A stretch of DNA of 64,000 nt from Epithemia pelagica (taxonomy: Eukaryota > Bacillariophyta > Bacillariophyceae > Surirellales > Surirellaceae). The first letter of the stretch is position 1. Every line of letters starts with the position of its first letter. The notes beneath the pieces are model-generated. The model searched no databases. It saw nothing but the letters and a program-made list of their open reading frames with translations, and had not been told where the DNA came from. Both the position numbers and the translations under genes were made by a program. Positions 39,625-50,678 of this stretch are shown here, in pieces. The stretch covers positions 4,092,001 through 4,156,000 of the forward strand of contig OX337230.1 of NCBI GenBank assembly GCA_946965045.2. The letters run 5' to 3'.

Positions 39625-40765
39625 ATGGCCATGACACTGCAAGAACAAGCATGGCAGTCGGGTCTTTTCCTTTTGGACGAGACAGCAGAATGGAATGAAA
39701 CTGATTGGCCTCCTCTTGTGGGTGGATGGCGTGACGATCATGCTACAGTCGTACTTGACCATCCCAATAAGGACAACGATTCCAACAACAAGGGGCAGAC
39801 GGTTGTTGTGTTGGGCGGACTTCAACCATATTACATTCCCACGGATTCCGTTGTTGAATTAAATTTAGCAGAATCCAACAAGCAGTGGCGAGAAGGACCA
39901 CCCATGAACACGAGACGCTGGGGACATGCCGCTGTCGTGTGCAACGGAGGGGTCTACGTGATAGGAGGATACAATAGGGAAGAAGGATATTTGGATTGTA
40001 TGGAACGGATTGATTCCACTGATTTGCTACAATCAATTTTAACTACAAGCAGTACGCATGAGAGTCATTGGACGACATTAAACTGTCGATTATCAATGAG
40101 ACGATCACGATGTTGCGCTGTTGTGGTTCAGAATCGATATATTGTGGTAATGGGTGGATCGAAAAGGGTGACAGATAACTTATCATCGGTGGAGATTGGT
40201 CATTGAGGGACCATCCATGAACGTTCCTCGATCATTCTGTGCCAGTGTGGTCGTTGGTCACCGCATCTTTGTCGTTGGAGGCTGTAGCAATCACGGCTAT
40301 CTTGACTCGGTGGAGTATTTAGACTTTGCAGCGCCAAGTGGGAACGATTGGACGATTCACTCTGATCTGGTGCTTTCTGCGAAGCATGTTGTGCTTGTAC
40401 AGGGGGTTGCCGTGGGATCTTGTCTGGTGGTGGCGGGAGGACATTGTCGAACCGTGGAAGTATTAGATACGAACCGCAACCGCGTTTGGAAACTCCCACC
40501 ACTCGAAAATCGCCTTGATGGCTGCAGTATGGTGACTGTTGCCAATCAAGTTACCATTATTGGTGGATCTGAGAATTCGACCTGTTTGACACTGCCACTC
40601 ATGGACAAGAATTCGTGGTGCTTTCAACGACTCTGTGAGCAGCAACCAAACGGGTGGTATCACCAATGGAACGAAATGGGACGTTTCCGAGATGCCACTG
40701 TGGCAACCAGTATCGACCGTGCTGAATGGAAGGATGACACTTGTGTTTGTTGTTTGTTGTTGTGA
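39625..40765 (+). pseudogene. Kelch-repeat protein copy 6, frameshifted
   Basis: The ATG at 39625 starts MAMTLQEQAWQSG. The frame is open to the third blade (YIVVMGG, LSSVEI), where about 20 nt are missing near 40195 compared with copy 5 (the Ile-Ile-Asp-Thr loop), and it stops at 40206. The remainder (blades four to six) is open in another frame from 40196 to a stop at 40765. A further in-frame deletion removes the Thr-Lys-Val-Glu-Thr loop before the fifth blade. The C-terminal sequence still ends CVCCLLL, so its last four residues, C-L-L-L, keep the CaaL box, which suggests late inactivation. Confidence 0.85.
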
Positions 40766-41388
40766 TCGAATTGGGCGTTTGCCGACGAAACTGCAGTGAT
40801 TGGTTACCCTTACGGACGAAGTAACTACTATAGGATTTGCATAATCTCCAAAGGAAGCAACACTATGTAGTTAAAAAGTCAACCGTTCAAGAAGGACAAG
40901 GACAATGCACCCGTTCGTTACACTAGCTCTGCATCTGAGTCCAGGGCAAAAGTTTGTGCTTCTCTCATCTGTCGCAAGAGAAAAGCAAGACCACATCGAT
41001 TCAATGATGCATCCGGAGCTGTATAGCGTCTCTATATGTCCTGTAATGCCGAAACTCTATGGAGTGTGGAGTTTTGAAAACTAATTAAATAACCCGGATA
41101 TACATGTACTTTGTTGTGCCACGGGGGATGAAGGAAGGCCGACCATGACCATGGCACGTCATTATATTAGTTCTATAGGATATACACACACACGCCGCCA
41201 CCGCATGGTGTAGATTAGAATTCTTACTTTTGTGCCTGTGTCTTGCTTTCCAATCGCAGGGTTGGAATTCAAAGGAGCGGTACCACAAACAGAGTGGGAG
41301 GAAACAAAGAACCGAGACTGTGGGTTCCAATAAACCAAAAGGGCACCGCCCAAGGACAGTTTCGGAACGAATCACACGATCCATTACC
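40766..41388. other. Kelch 3' flank and upstream region of the methyltransferase gene
   Basis: The left half matches other kelch 3' flanks. At 41091-41120 there is another copy of the shared element (AACCCGGATATACATGTACT then TTGTTGTGCC), here upstream of a non-kelch gene. The in-frame sequence upstream of 41389 is open but not protein-like. Confidence 0.5.
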
Positions 41389-42627
41389 ATGGACCATGGT
41401 CGAGTCGCCCATCCGAATCCAAATGGAGATTCGGCAGACGACGACGACGACGACGACGACAAGAGTCCAATTGTCGACAATACCAACAACAACAATCACA
41501 AGGAGAACGCCAACGATCGGATTCGACCCTTTGAATGGTTGACCAGTCCAGCTTCCTTGACACCCCTCTTGTTACAACAACAAGACGTTTGGTCATCTTC
41601 CACAAATGGCTGTCGTATCTTGCACCTGGGCAGTGGGAGTTCCATTTGGTCCGAATATTTGCTTTCCAGTGAGTTTCCCTTGTCGCATCGCATTGCCAAG
41701 ATCATCAATGTCGACAAGGATGCCGAAACTGTCTCACGTATGCAACACCGGTGGAACCAACAACAACAACATGTCAGAAACAACAAGCACAAGGACGATA
41801 CTACGCACTCCAAATTGGACTTTTGGTGTCTCGATTGGGTGCAGGAACGAGTGCCCTTGGACAATCAAACTTTGAATGTGATTTTGGACAAGTCCACGTT
41901 GGATTGTACCCTGTGCAGTGACTCGGCGACGGCGTGGTTGTTGCACCAAGTCTATCGACTCCTTCGCGTCGGTGGCCTGTATTGTGTCGTGTCCTTTCAT
42001 GCCCTCGAGTTGCTGGTTCCCCTCATATCCCAGTGTCCCGGCACTCATTGGTCCTCCGTGACGACTCATGTCATTCCGCGACAGGTCGAACGGCTCGACC
42101 ACAGAAATGACGACGACAACAACAACGCCAACGACGACAACCCGAGCCATTCTTTGGTCTCTCCCCATGACAACAACACGTCTCGTACCGTCAATGTCGT
42201 CATGGCCCGTCGGGGCTGTCCTCCACACGAACAACAAGAAGAAGAAGAACCAGAATTGGACATTACGGCCCTGTATCATCATGCTCACAAGGTCAATGAT
42301 GATTGGTACCAGACTTTGCACCCGCTCCTCACGCCACAGCGCTTGTCGCAACTTCGACAGGCATTTACTAGTACCAATCTGTCCGACGACGAATCATTCC
42401 TGTCCTTGGAGTTGCCCGACTGCTATCAAGTTTTGTTTACGACACCAGAACGAGAACAATACACCTATGATTACTTTTTGCAAGATTGGCAAGCCTTTGT
42501 ACAATCTCATGCCAGTCAGCACCAGTCTGAGGAGGAGGAGCATGACGACGACGACGAGAAGAGACCGCTTCCACAAAATTCCATGACACTCGAAACAGCC
42601 TTGCTGTTTTTGGAGGAAATGCAGTAA
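41389..42627 (+). CDS. Class I SAM methyltransferase, METTL13 / eEF1A-lysine methyltransferase-like
   Basis: 412 residues from the ATG at 41389, chosen because the conserved domain starts about 45 residues later and the upstream extension is not conserved-looking. An Asp run and Asn run precede the domain. Motif I reads ILHLGSGSS (residues 77-85), the acidic residue after strand 2 is in IINVDKD, and the post-II segment DKSTLDCTL (167-175) matches the DKGTLD signature of the METTL10/12/13 family, whose known members methylate Lys or the N-terminus of eEF1A and similar proteins. LRVGGLYCVVSFH is motif III/strand 5. Low-complexity Asp/Asn and Glu insertions follow. Substrate unproven. It converges with the gene at 42812. 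Confidence 0.75.
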   Translation: MDHGRVAHPNPNGDSADDDDDDDDKSPIVDNTNNNNHKENANDRIRPFEWLTSPASLTPLLLQQQDVWSSSTNGCRILHLGSGSSIWSEYLLSSEFPLSHRIAKIINVDKDAETVSRMQHRWNQQQQHVRNNKHKDDTTHSKLDFWCLDWVQERVPLDNQTLNVILDKSTLDCTLCSDSATAWLLHQVYRLLRVGGLYCVVSFHALELLVPLISQCPGTHWSSVTTHVIPRQVERLDHRNDDDNNNANDDNPSHSLVSPHDNNTSRTVNVVMARRGCPPHEQQEEEEPELDITALYHHAHKVNDDWYQTLHPLLTPQRLSQLRQAFTSTNLSDDESFLSLELPDCYQVLFTTPEREQYTYDYFLQDWQAFVQSHASQHQSEEEEHDDDDEKRPLPQNSMTLETALLFLEEMQ

Positions 42628-42811
42628 TGCATAATCACCAAAAAAGGAACGTTCGGATCCACAGAGAATGGTGGGTCGAACAGTCGCATCGGTCCGGCCA
42701 CAGGATCTCGACTCGACTGTACTGTACTGTGGACCCTGTATGGATTGACTTGTTCTCTCGTCTAGGATCTCTTGTGACTCGGTTCGATCAACTGCGGTTC
42801 CGACTCTCTTT

Positions 42812-45670
42812 CTATGTCAAGTCCTCGGCGTCGATTGCCACGTCGGTCAGACGGGCGGCTGGACTACTACTACTTCTACTAGTTTCCGTGTGATCGAGTT
42901 GCAACAAGCGACACATGGCGGACACGGCCTTTTTGTCACTTTTCAAGAGTCGGTCCAGGCCCGTATCGCGATGCTCGTCGTCGTGGTCATCCTGGGGAAA
43001 AAAGACGAGTCGCGATGGGGTTTCCAAACTGGCCGAGGCCAGGAATCGACTCGTGTCGGGTTTGACGAGAAAGGATCGTCGTCCCAATGTATCAAAGAAA
43101 ATCACTCGGCGCCATGAGAGGCAATGAAGGATACTGCATTGTCGAACACTACACGAACGATGAGACTCTTGAGTGCTCGTGGAGGCTGTTGCTTGCGAAC
43201 CACCATTGCGACTCGAATGCCACTCTCCTCCGGGACTGGACGAGTGTTGGTTCTTGTGGTGGTGGTTCTTGGTTCGGGGCAAGACGAGGGAGCCCTCGGC
43301 ATTGACGGGAAGTGTCGTGTCATTGGATTTGAGCGCTTCAAAGGTGGTCAACACCACACTATATCTTATCAGTCGTTCCGTGGTGGCCAGCGATTTGCGT
43401 TCCTTGAGGGGCAAGGTGGAATGATCCACCACAGGCAAGGAAGATCCTTCTCGAAAGGCTTGACCAAAGGCCTCGATCCATGGCTTTTCTCGGACCACAA
43501 TCAGGGTTTGACCGCCACAGGGTTTGGCTCCACTGGTGGTTTGTGTGGTGTTGCCTTGTTCCATCTGAAACACGAGTTTCATACACAGTTGAATGGCTTG
43601 GTCGGGAGGGAGTGAAAAGACAATGCTCGATCCTGGTTGTGGTTGTCGTTGTTTCGTATTATTATTGTTGCTGTTGTTGTGGAGGGATTTGATTTGTTTG
43701 TAGATTTGGTACAGGGTTGTCCGTATGGGTTTGGAGTATCGACTCAGGGGATCCGGTTCTGGTGGATGCGATTCCAGTGGCAACGGTTGATAATGCAACG
43801 TTGCTCCTTGTTTGAGTTTGACATTGTGAATCAACCGGCGGCTCCGTGAACCCTCGAACTGAGATGATCCATACGGGACTTTACTGTAGAAGGTTTCCAG
43901 AGACTCTTCATGCATCGATCTGTCCACTCCAACGTTTCTCTGTGATGAGTACAAGGGTTTTGGACTGTTGCTGTTGTTGTCGTTGTCTCCCATGGAGACT
44001 TCTTCCAAGCTAATGGAGGAGTTGTTTCCGTGTCCATGATGCGGCACGGGACTCATGCTGCCACTGGGTGGCAAGATGGGGGATTGAGAGGTTGGAAAAT
44101 AATGGGGACTGAGCGACAAGCGACCCAGGGAGGCTTCCAGGGGGAATTGTTTGGGTGTGGCATGTTCCGACGACCATTTCGCCCGACGATGGTCGGCGCC
44201 TCGTTTGCCACTGGTGGACGATAGTCTCTTATTATGGTTCGTGTTGTTTCCATCAGGACTTGTCGTGTGGTCGGAAGGGAGTGGGAGATCGGGGGATTGA
44301 AAGACACGACAGGAACGAGCCTGTTCAATAGGACTCTCATGGCTGGTGCGACGACGAGGACCATGACTATTGTTTGATGGTGGTGTCAATTTGGGAGAGT
44401 CCAAGGCTCGCGATGTTTCCTTGTCGTCCTGGTCGGAGTTGGGTAGATTGGGACCATTGTCGGGCGAAAAGAGCGCTCCCGACTCTTCCATCCCATTACC
44501 AAACGTCTCATTGATGGGGTGACACGAAGCACTTTGATTCATTGTATTATTTTCCTTGTTGACATGTTCGGGAGAAAAGAGTACCATGGACGTTTGAGGT
44601 AATGATAGATTTGATGAGGAATCCTGATTTCCGTCGTCGTAGCTTGGTGACGGACCGTTGAGGCTTTTCTTGTTGGTTGGGTGGCTCGTTTTCATTGTCA
44701 TGTTGGGTGACGATTCTTCCATCCGGATTTGTGTGGGTGGCTGCTTGATTCCTAGTGGTTGTGGTTGTCGTTGTTGTGGAATGTGGAGTCGTTCCAACAA
44801 TTCACGGACCTGTTGTTGCGCCTGAATCTTTTGGTCGTCCGTCATGTGTCGATAATTGGCCAACGAGGAATCGTGTTGTTGGTGGTGTTGAAGAATGGCT
44901 CGTTGGACCCAAGTCTGGTACTGGGTTTGGTACAAGCGTTCGTAGGGACCGGGGACACGACGACGACGAGGAGGATTGGGTCGTTGTTGCGGTTGGGTTA
45001 CTGACCCTTGTGGTGATGGATGAATCATGTGCCCTTGAGATTTGCCGTTACTAGACGGGGAGGAGGAGGAGGAGGAGGGTTTGGACCGTTGGTGAAGTAC
45101 GTGTCGTTGTTGTTGTAGATCCTCCTCGTCCAATGTTTCGTCCTCGTCCTTTCGCTCATCGGGGAGCGAGTGTCGTTGGTCCATGATTGCAGCTCTTGTT
45201 GTTGCTTGGATAGCACTGAACGGACGGCCAGTCCTGCTTATCTGGTGGTGGTGCACTGTTGGTTCATTATTTTCACATTCCTCCTTCTTCTTCTTGTTCT
45301 TCCATAATGATGGTGGAGACGGAACGGAGGACACCACTTTGGCAAAACCTGCTGCTGTTGCTGCTGCTACGTTGGTACTGGAAGGACGAGGAGGACAATG
45401 GCCGAGTTCGTGCAAGGCCGATTCCAAAAAGGATTCCGAATAGGTCGAATCATTATTCCGGTTGCGGTGCAGGGTATCATCATTTTCGTCCGCTGCAGCA
45501 GCAGCGGGCACAAACTCGTTGGCAATCCAATCCATTTCCAACGTTTGGGCCGTGTCTCCCTTGTGGTTGTTGTTGCTGCGGCTTGTTGTTGTCGTAGTAG
45601 GTACTACGACCACCGCATCCTCCTTCTCTTCCTCATATGCGTCGTATTCCTCATAGTGCAGAGTCGGCAT
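42812..45670 (-). CDS. Large Ser/Gln/Asn-rich protein with possible degenerate SNF2-like C-terminal region
   Basis: 952 residues. The N-terminal 650 or so are acidic then Ser/Pro/Gln/Asn-rich and look disordered. At about 100 residues from the region midpoint there is a helical Trp/Gln segment (YERLYQTQYQTWVQRAI). The C-terminal about 260 residues contain strands reminiscent of a SNF2 ATPase lobe: QTLIVVREKPW, YSVVLTTFEALKS, LSWRRVIFFDTLG and ASASLETPSRL. The Walker A GxGKT is not visible and the DEGH position reads FFDTLG, so any ATPase activity is doubtful. I do not recognise the gene; the SNF2 reading is weak inference. Confidence 0.55.
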   Translation of the reverse strand: MPTLHYEEYDAYEEEKEDAVVVVPTTTTTSRSNNNHKGDTAQTLEMDWIANEFVPAAAAADENDDTLHRNRNNDSTYSESFLESALHELGHCPPRPSSTNVAAATAAGFAKVVSSVPSPPSLWKNKKKKEECENNEPTVHHHQISRTGRPFSAIQATTRAAIMDQRHSLPDERKDEDETLDEEDLQQQRHVLHQRSKPSSSSSSPSSNGKSQGHMIHPSPQGSVTQPQQRPNPPRRRRVPGPYERLYQTQYQTWVQRAILQHHQQHDSSLANYRHMTDDQKIQAQQQVRELLERLHIPQQRQPQPLGIKQPPTQIRMEESSPNMTMKTSHPTNKKSLNGPSPSYDDGNQDSSSNLSLPQTSMVLFSPEHVNKENNTMNQSASCHPINETFGNGMEESGALFSPDNGPNLPNSDQDDKETSRALDSPKLTPPSNNSHGPRRRTSHESPIEQARSCRVFQSPDLPLPSDHTTSPDGNNTNHNKRLSSTSGKRGADHRRAKWSSEHATPKQFPLEASLGRLSLSPHYFPTSQSPILPPSGSMSPVPHHGHGNNSSISLEEVSMGDNDNNSNSPKPLYSSQRNVGVDRSMHEESLETFYSKVPYGSSQFEGSRSRRLIHNVKLKQGATLHYQPLPLESHPPEPDPLSRYSKPIRTTLYQIYKQIKSLHNNSNNNNTKQRQPQPGSSIVFSLPPDQAIQLCMKLVFQMEQGNTTQTTSGAKPCGGQTLIVVREKPWIEAFGQAFREGSSLPVVDHSTLPLKERKSLATTERLIRYSVVLTTFEALKSNDTTLPVNAEGSLVLPRTKNHHHKNQHSSSPGGEWHSSRNGGSQATASTSTQESHRSCSVRQCSILHCLSWRRVIFFDTLGRRSFLVKPDTSRFLASASLETPSRLVFFPQDDHDDEHRDTGLDRLLKSDKKAVSAMCRLLQLDHTETSRSSSSPAARLTDVAIDAEDLT

Positions 45671-46130
45671 GGTTCTGTGGGTGGCTATGTAGCGAACGAA
45701 TTGTCAGTGTGACCACAACCACACACACCATCAAAGCAAACACAAACCACCAAAACTCGAAAGGAAGGAGAAATGTGGGACGACGAAAGCCACCGGGCGC
45801 GCACGCCGTCTCAGTCTCGCTGACTGCGACTGATTGTGCCTGCGTGCACCTCATCTAGGGTGTAGTATATAGCTGTACAATAGGTAGCAGATCCAGAAAG
45901 CTACATTCGATCATCGATCCAAACAACGCCACAATCATGGGAAATTGGAGCAAGTAGAGTGGTAAGTAGTATACAGAGGTGGGGTGCACTTTGACTAGCA
46001 GACTATTACAAAAAGTACTTCTCTTCTAATGGAGAAACCGAAACCATGAATCGTCCACTCCCTGGACCGACGCCACACACAAGAGGGAGTGAGGTATGTT
46101 GTGTAGTACCGTGTATATGATAGGAGATGG
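45671..46130. other. Intergenic; promoter side of the 42812 gene
   Basis: Upstream of the minus-strand gene and downstream of annexin 1. No gene or clear motif. Confidence 0.5.
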
Positions 46131-47156
46131 TTAGGGTTCGGGCCAGACGGCATTGAGAATGGTCAAGAGCAAGTTTTTGTATCTGCCCATCACTTCGGCT
46201 CGGATAAAATCATCAATGCCCTTGCCATATTCTTCCAAAAAGGCCGTATAGACATTGCCCATGTGCGGTTGGAAGCGAATCAAGCTACACGTCAAGAGCA
46301 AAAAGTCCGTTCCAAAGCCTCGACAGGCTTGATCGAGCAATTTGGCCATGGTTTCGTGCGGCTTTTCCTTCATGCCAATCAGATACAAGGTCGCTTGTCG
46401 CAAATTCTTTTCTCCCATGCCACCCAATTCCTTTTCCATGGCTTTCCAAAGCGTATAGCCATATTTTTCCGCATAAACCGAATTGATGTTTTGCAAATGT
46501 TCGGGCGGTGCCGCACACAAGACTTTGAAAATACCCTTTTCGTCCGTGCCCATGCGTCCTTGTCCCTTGGCATGAATGGTTTCGGCATCTTCTCGAGCCT
46601 TGTCCATGGTATGAAATTCGGGATCGTAGGCTTGTTCGGCGGCTTGCAAACAATTGAAGCACAATCGTTCCATATTGCCATGCAATTCGCTGGCCAGCAC
46701 TTTGCCCAAATCCTTGTCAAACATGCGAAAATACGTCTTTTTGAGCAATTCCATTTCGTCATTGGTCCGTCCCGCCACAATGGACCACACGACATTGACA
46801 TTGGCGCCCACTCCTTTGGTCGCCTTGCGAATCATGAGACATTCCGCTTCGTGCGCGGGCAAGGCGAGAAATTCCAGGGCATCGCGGAGATCGCCCGAAA
46901 ATTCCTTGGCCATGAGATCGGCCAGGGTTTTGAATCGTTTGTGATCACATCCATACAATTCCATGTAGCGCATACTAATTTTGGCACGTTCCGTCGGATC
47001 TTTCGTCGCCAAGGCGTTAATCACTCGTTGCCGATCAGCGCCCAATCCCTTGGTGGCCGACTCAATTTCCTCACAGGCGTGATCGACGGCCGATCCAAAG
47101 GCGTCTGGAGACAAGTCTTGAGCCATGACATAATCGGGATACAACGGAATCGTCAT
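46131..47156 (-). CDS. Annexin-like protein 1
   Basis: 341 residues, intronless. Four annexin repeats are visible through their helix-loop starts: KGLGADRQRVINAL, KGVGANVNVVWSIV, GRMGTDEKGIFKVL and RGFGTDFLLLTC. Annexins bind acidic phospholipids, usually via calcium held by GxGT loops plus an acidic residue about 38 positions later. GT is kept in repeats three and four, whereas one and two have G-A, so calcium binding there may be weaker. No signal peptide; cytosolic and membrane-peripheral is expected. A paralogue of nearly the same length lies at 51212-52240 in the same orientation. Confidence 0.88.
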   Translation of the reverse strand: MTIPLYPDYVMAQDLSPDAFGSAVDHACEEIESATKGLGADRQRVINALATKDPTERAKISMRYMELYGCDHKRFKTLADLMAKEFSGDLRDALEFLALPAHEAECLMIRKATKGVGANVNVVWSIVAGRTNDEMELLKKTYFRMFDKDLGKVLASELHGNMERLCFNCLQAAEQAYDPEFHTMDKAREDAETIHAKGQGRMGTDEKGIFKVLCAAPPEHLQNINSVYAEKYGYTLWKAMEKELGGMGEKNLRQATLYLIGMKEKPHETMAKLLDQACRGFGTDFLLLTCSLIRFQPHMGNVYTAFLEEYGKGIDDFIRAEVMGRYKNLLLTILNAVWPEP

Positions 47157-47376
47157 GATGACGGGGGATTCTGATTTGTTGGGTTTGTAAGAAGTGGTTG
47201 GTGAGCTTTGGTTCGGGGCTGCGGCGTCCGTTGCGGATCGTCGTCTTTAGGCCATTCCTTTGGCTCAACAAAACCAATCCGTGCGGGCCGGCCGGATTTG
47301 GTTTTGGAAAATGTGCCTAAACGCCATCCTTACGCATTCGCAAAACAAATCCAAAAGACCGCACCTGTCCCCCCAC

Positions 47377-47815
47377 TTTTAGACCCGGTCTAAAAGGGTA
47401 TAATTATTTTAGACAGAGGTCGAGTCTAAAATAAAATTCTTAGACTCTTAACCTTAACCCTTCAGTAGCGCCGCCACCACTGCGTGAGTAGGAGACCGTT
47501 CTGCCTCATTCATCTCAATGCCATCGCAATGAACAAAGTAAGGTCTCAGTTATCCTCTCTCATGCTTAGAGAGTGCAAGAACAATGTTATCCATACCATC
47601 CAATAGCTTAGATGATGAAGCTATGAGGTCCTCTGGATGTGTTGTCATAGACAATGCTCGCTCCTAGTAGCTGGCTGTCTAGGGTTAGGGTTATTGCTTC
47701 GCCGTACAAAACCACGGAGAGATTTTAGACGCTGTTTTAGACAATTTATACAGTCTAAAAGTACTTTTAGATTTATTTTAGACCCGAAATATTTTAGACT
47801 GTCTAAACGGTCACC
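47377..47815. repeat. Cluster of TTTTAGAC / GTCTAAAA motifs, possible small non-autonomous element
   Basis: About ten copies in both orientations concentrate at both ends of a 440-bp segment. The left end is the palindrome TTTTAGACC-C-GGTCTAAAA (47377-47395). No coding sequence lies between. The pattern resembles terminal repeats of a MITE, but no target duplication is evident. Confidence 0.45.
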
Positions 47816-48029
47816 CTGATCCTGACCCTCATCCCCCCCCCCCACTCTTCACTTAGAAAAATTGTATACTAAAACTATTGGGTACCAAGGAAGCGACCTT
47901 TTATGCAAGAATACCGTTAGAGTCGAACGCCCGCCCATCATGTCGAACGCCCGCCCAACATATTCGAAACTGTAGGCTGGCCTCTACACTAGCATAAGTA
48001 AAACACTATCCCTAATGAATTTCCCGGAC

Positions 48030-48069
48030 TTGTTCGAACCAATCCGGGGTCCTGGATTGGTTCGAACAA
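48030..48069. repeat. Perfect 16-bp inverted repeat, 8-nt loop
   Basis: TTGTTCGAACCAATCC (48030-48045) and its exact complement (48054-48069). Could be a hairpin transcript, terminator or insertion scar. Confidence 0.75.
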
Positions 48070-48582
48070 ATCCAGAAATGCTGTTTTACCCGGATATATG
48101 ACGTACACGTGACGCAAAATGCTGACGTGCACGCAATCTCGATTTGGTTTTGCGAGCTAAAGGATTGGCCTTAGTTTCTTTTTGAAGCGAGAGAGAGCAA
48201 AAGAAGTCGCGCCTTTCTTCCGAACGGCAGATCCGGGACTGATCCAGCGAGTCACCCACGACTCAAGCCCCCCAGGTAGCAACTCGGAAGAAGCTCACAA
48301 TTTGCAAAGAATCCAAACGACCATGAGAGTGAGAAAGGGCTTCCCGCATCACCCCAGAACCGATGTAGCAATGGGGTCAGTTTCCTAACAGCTAGTGGGC
48401 TCCGCCACTCTACTAATAAGACCACCTTGGCTGTCCTTTTCCTGAAAGTACAAACAAGACAGTGGACGAATCTTACAAAATGATGATTAGGAATGGGTCT
48501 ACATCGTTCGATCCAATAGTACACACACAAAATGATTTTACCCAAGAGATTTTATCACCCAAAGTGCCCTTCTTCATTTGCC

Positions 48583-48712
48583 CGTCTCGGGCTATAGACG
48601 GTATTTACTACATGAAGCAACACGATACGGTATAGTGTCCACCCACTTCTTGTCGAACACGATCGTGGAGACTCTTTGCCAAAGTCTTTCATGTGACGGG
48701 TCCTGACGTTGA
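48583..48712 (-). pseudogene. Annexin C-terminal fragment
   Basis: About 130 bp match the last 40 codons of annexin 2 (Thr-Arg-His-x-x-Asp, then YR-VLLHV-NTV) with frame disruptions, followed by the same 3' flank. It lies directly beyond the end of the broken kinase-like gene. Confidence 0.7.
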
Positions 48713-49024
48713 AAGCATTAGAATATCTCGGTGGCATCCAGAGTCGCTCTCTCTCTAAGAATGTTCTGCAGCTCATTCTGTTCTACTCCATCAGTACTCG
48801 TTTCCACGCTGCCCAGACTATACAGGTAGAGTTTCTTGGAGAACATGCCAATGTGTCCCCAACCTACATGCTCCTTTTGGATACGATATCCTCGACTCAC
48901 AAAGTTTTGTTGGTAGAGTGCGCCAACATTGGCTACGTTCGATTCTCGATCAGCCTTGGGCACAGGTTCCAAAAACGGAAGAATCAAGCAGTGCCGCCCG
49001 CAAAGTTTTTCGACCCATACATGT

Positions 49025-49132
49025 TCCGCAGCAAGCTCTGGATATACGTTGTGGTACATCCATTCTTCGCGTGACACAGTCCGCAGCAAGCTCTGGATAT
49101 ACGTTGTGGTACATCCATTCTTCGCGTGACAC
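49025..49132 (-). repeat. 55-bp tandem duplication inside copy A
   Basis: Units start at 49025 and 49080 and are near identical. 55 is not a multiple of three, so the second unit shifts the frame and adds a premature stop to the kinase-like gene. Confidence 0.9.
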
Positions 49133-50397
49133 GGCCTCCCAGCCTTTGGAATCAAAATCGGTACTCTTTTGCCCATGACAGTACTCGCGAATGTACATTT
49201 TCACCACACAATCATGCCCGGTATCCGTCACGGCTCGAAACACGTTCCACGTCGAACCCGAGCCAAGCCGTTCCACCAGAAAATAGTTGGGCGACGGAAC
49301 CATACCCACAAAGCGGGCGGCCTTTCTCGCAAGTCCCGAAAACCAAGGTTTCGTTGCCGGTCCGCGAACGATTGTCGCAAGGCGTTCCAGCATGGGCGCC
49401 TTTCGGCCTGGATAAAGTACCACGCATGCCGGAATGTCCACTACCGTGTTGGTGTTCGGAAAAGTGAATGGCACGGTATCGGGATCATGAACAAGGATAC
49501 CAGCAATGATGAGATTGCAGAACACATGGAGGAGATCTTCCGCGTGGAAAGAACGCGACAAAACCAATTCTCGCTTGGCCTCCTCGATTCGGGGCTTTTT
49601 CGCGGCACGATGAGGTGTTGCGGGAAGAACTTGCATCTGGATACTGCTGTCTTCCTTTTTCCTTGGCGATGGAGACTTCTCTTCTGGCACCCCGTCGTCC
49701 CTTGGTAGCAATCGGTTCCTGCATTCGCGCAACTTATCAATGGAGAGAAAGGAACCCTCCTCCACAATGCGGTTCGCCTCATCCCCAATCCAAGCAACGC
49801 GGGTTTTCTTGATAGACGTAATGGCGCCAATGGCGTTCCCATTGTGCTTCCAAAGTACAGTCTTGAGCAGCTGGTCGAATTTCTGACCGTGAACTCGATT
49901 GTCGTCGACCGCTGTGTCTCCCGGTTGATCTTGGACCGTCACCATAGGCACTCGGCGTCTGCGGCTACTCAAGAAGAAGTACACCGTACAATGATCCGGT
50001 CGATTGGTAAACAAATTTGCTTCTGTGGACACAACCAACATGTTACTGTCGTCGTTGTCGTCAAGTCCAAGCATGATGTTGCACATGTGGACGGCATCTT
50101 CAAGAATCTTGCGTACAACCGTCTGAACGTCCGCTCCGTTGAAACCGATACGAGAAGTGCAACCGATACGAAAAGTCTTGCTGAAAGATCCCTTCACCGG
50201 GGCCTTGCGTAGCTGCTTGCCAAAGGAAAGCCCATTCTTACCCGAAATAATCTCAAGGGTTTCCACAACTCGGGTGAATCGAAAGTCGGACTCTGTGCTG
50301 TCGGCGTGTGGATGGTCGGAACTACCAGATGCACCGTGATATTCAAGGGTTGCCAACGCCTCTCCGTATCGCAGCGCGGAAAAAAGAGACAGACTCT

Positions 50398-50678
50398 CAA
50401 TGAGGGATTTCTGCTCTAAGTTACGGCGTTTCAATTCAATCAAGTCGACAAGCCCTGCGTGGCGATCCGGCGATAACGCATTTTCAATTCCTGCAAGTTC
50501 TTCAACTGTCGAAGCAGCCTTAATTGCCGTTAGCAACTCAATGAGGGAGTCTTCTGTAAGCTACCACGTTTCAATTCAATCAAGTAGACAAGCCCTGCGT
50601 TGCAATCCACCGGTAACGCATTTTCAATTCTCGCAAGTTCTTCAAGTGTCAAAGCAGCCTTAATTGCCGTTCGCAGCT
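50398..50678 (-). repeat. 141-bp tandem duplication of the N-terminal block in copy A
   Basis: CAATGAGGG starts at 50398 and 50539; each unit encodes a Thr-Ala-Ile-Lys-Ala-Ala ... LIELKR helix. The outer unit has lost one base relative to the inner. Confidence 0.75.

Larger units (their letters stand above)
47157..48582. other. Intergenic with repeat cluster, no gene seen
   Basis: Holds the TTTTAGAC cluster (47377-47815), a direct repeat GTCGAACGCCCGCCCA x2 near 47922-47960, a perfect 16-bp inverted repeat (48030-48069), and from about 48205 a copy of the annexin 2 3' flank found at 50885-51200. Confidence 0.55.
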
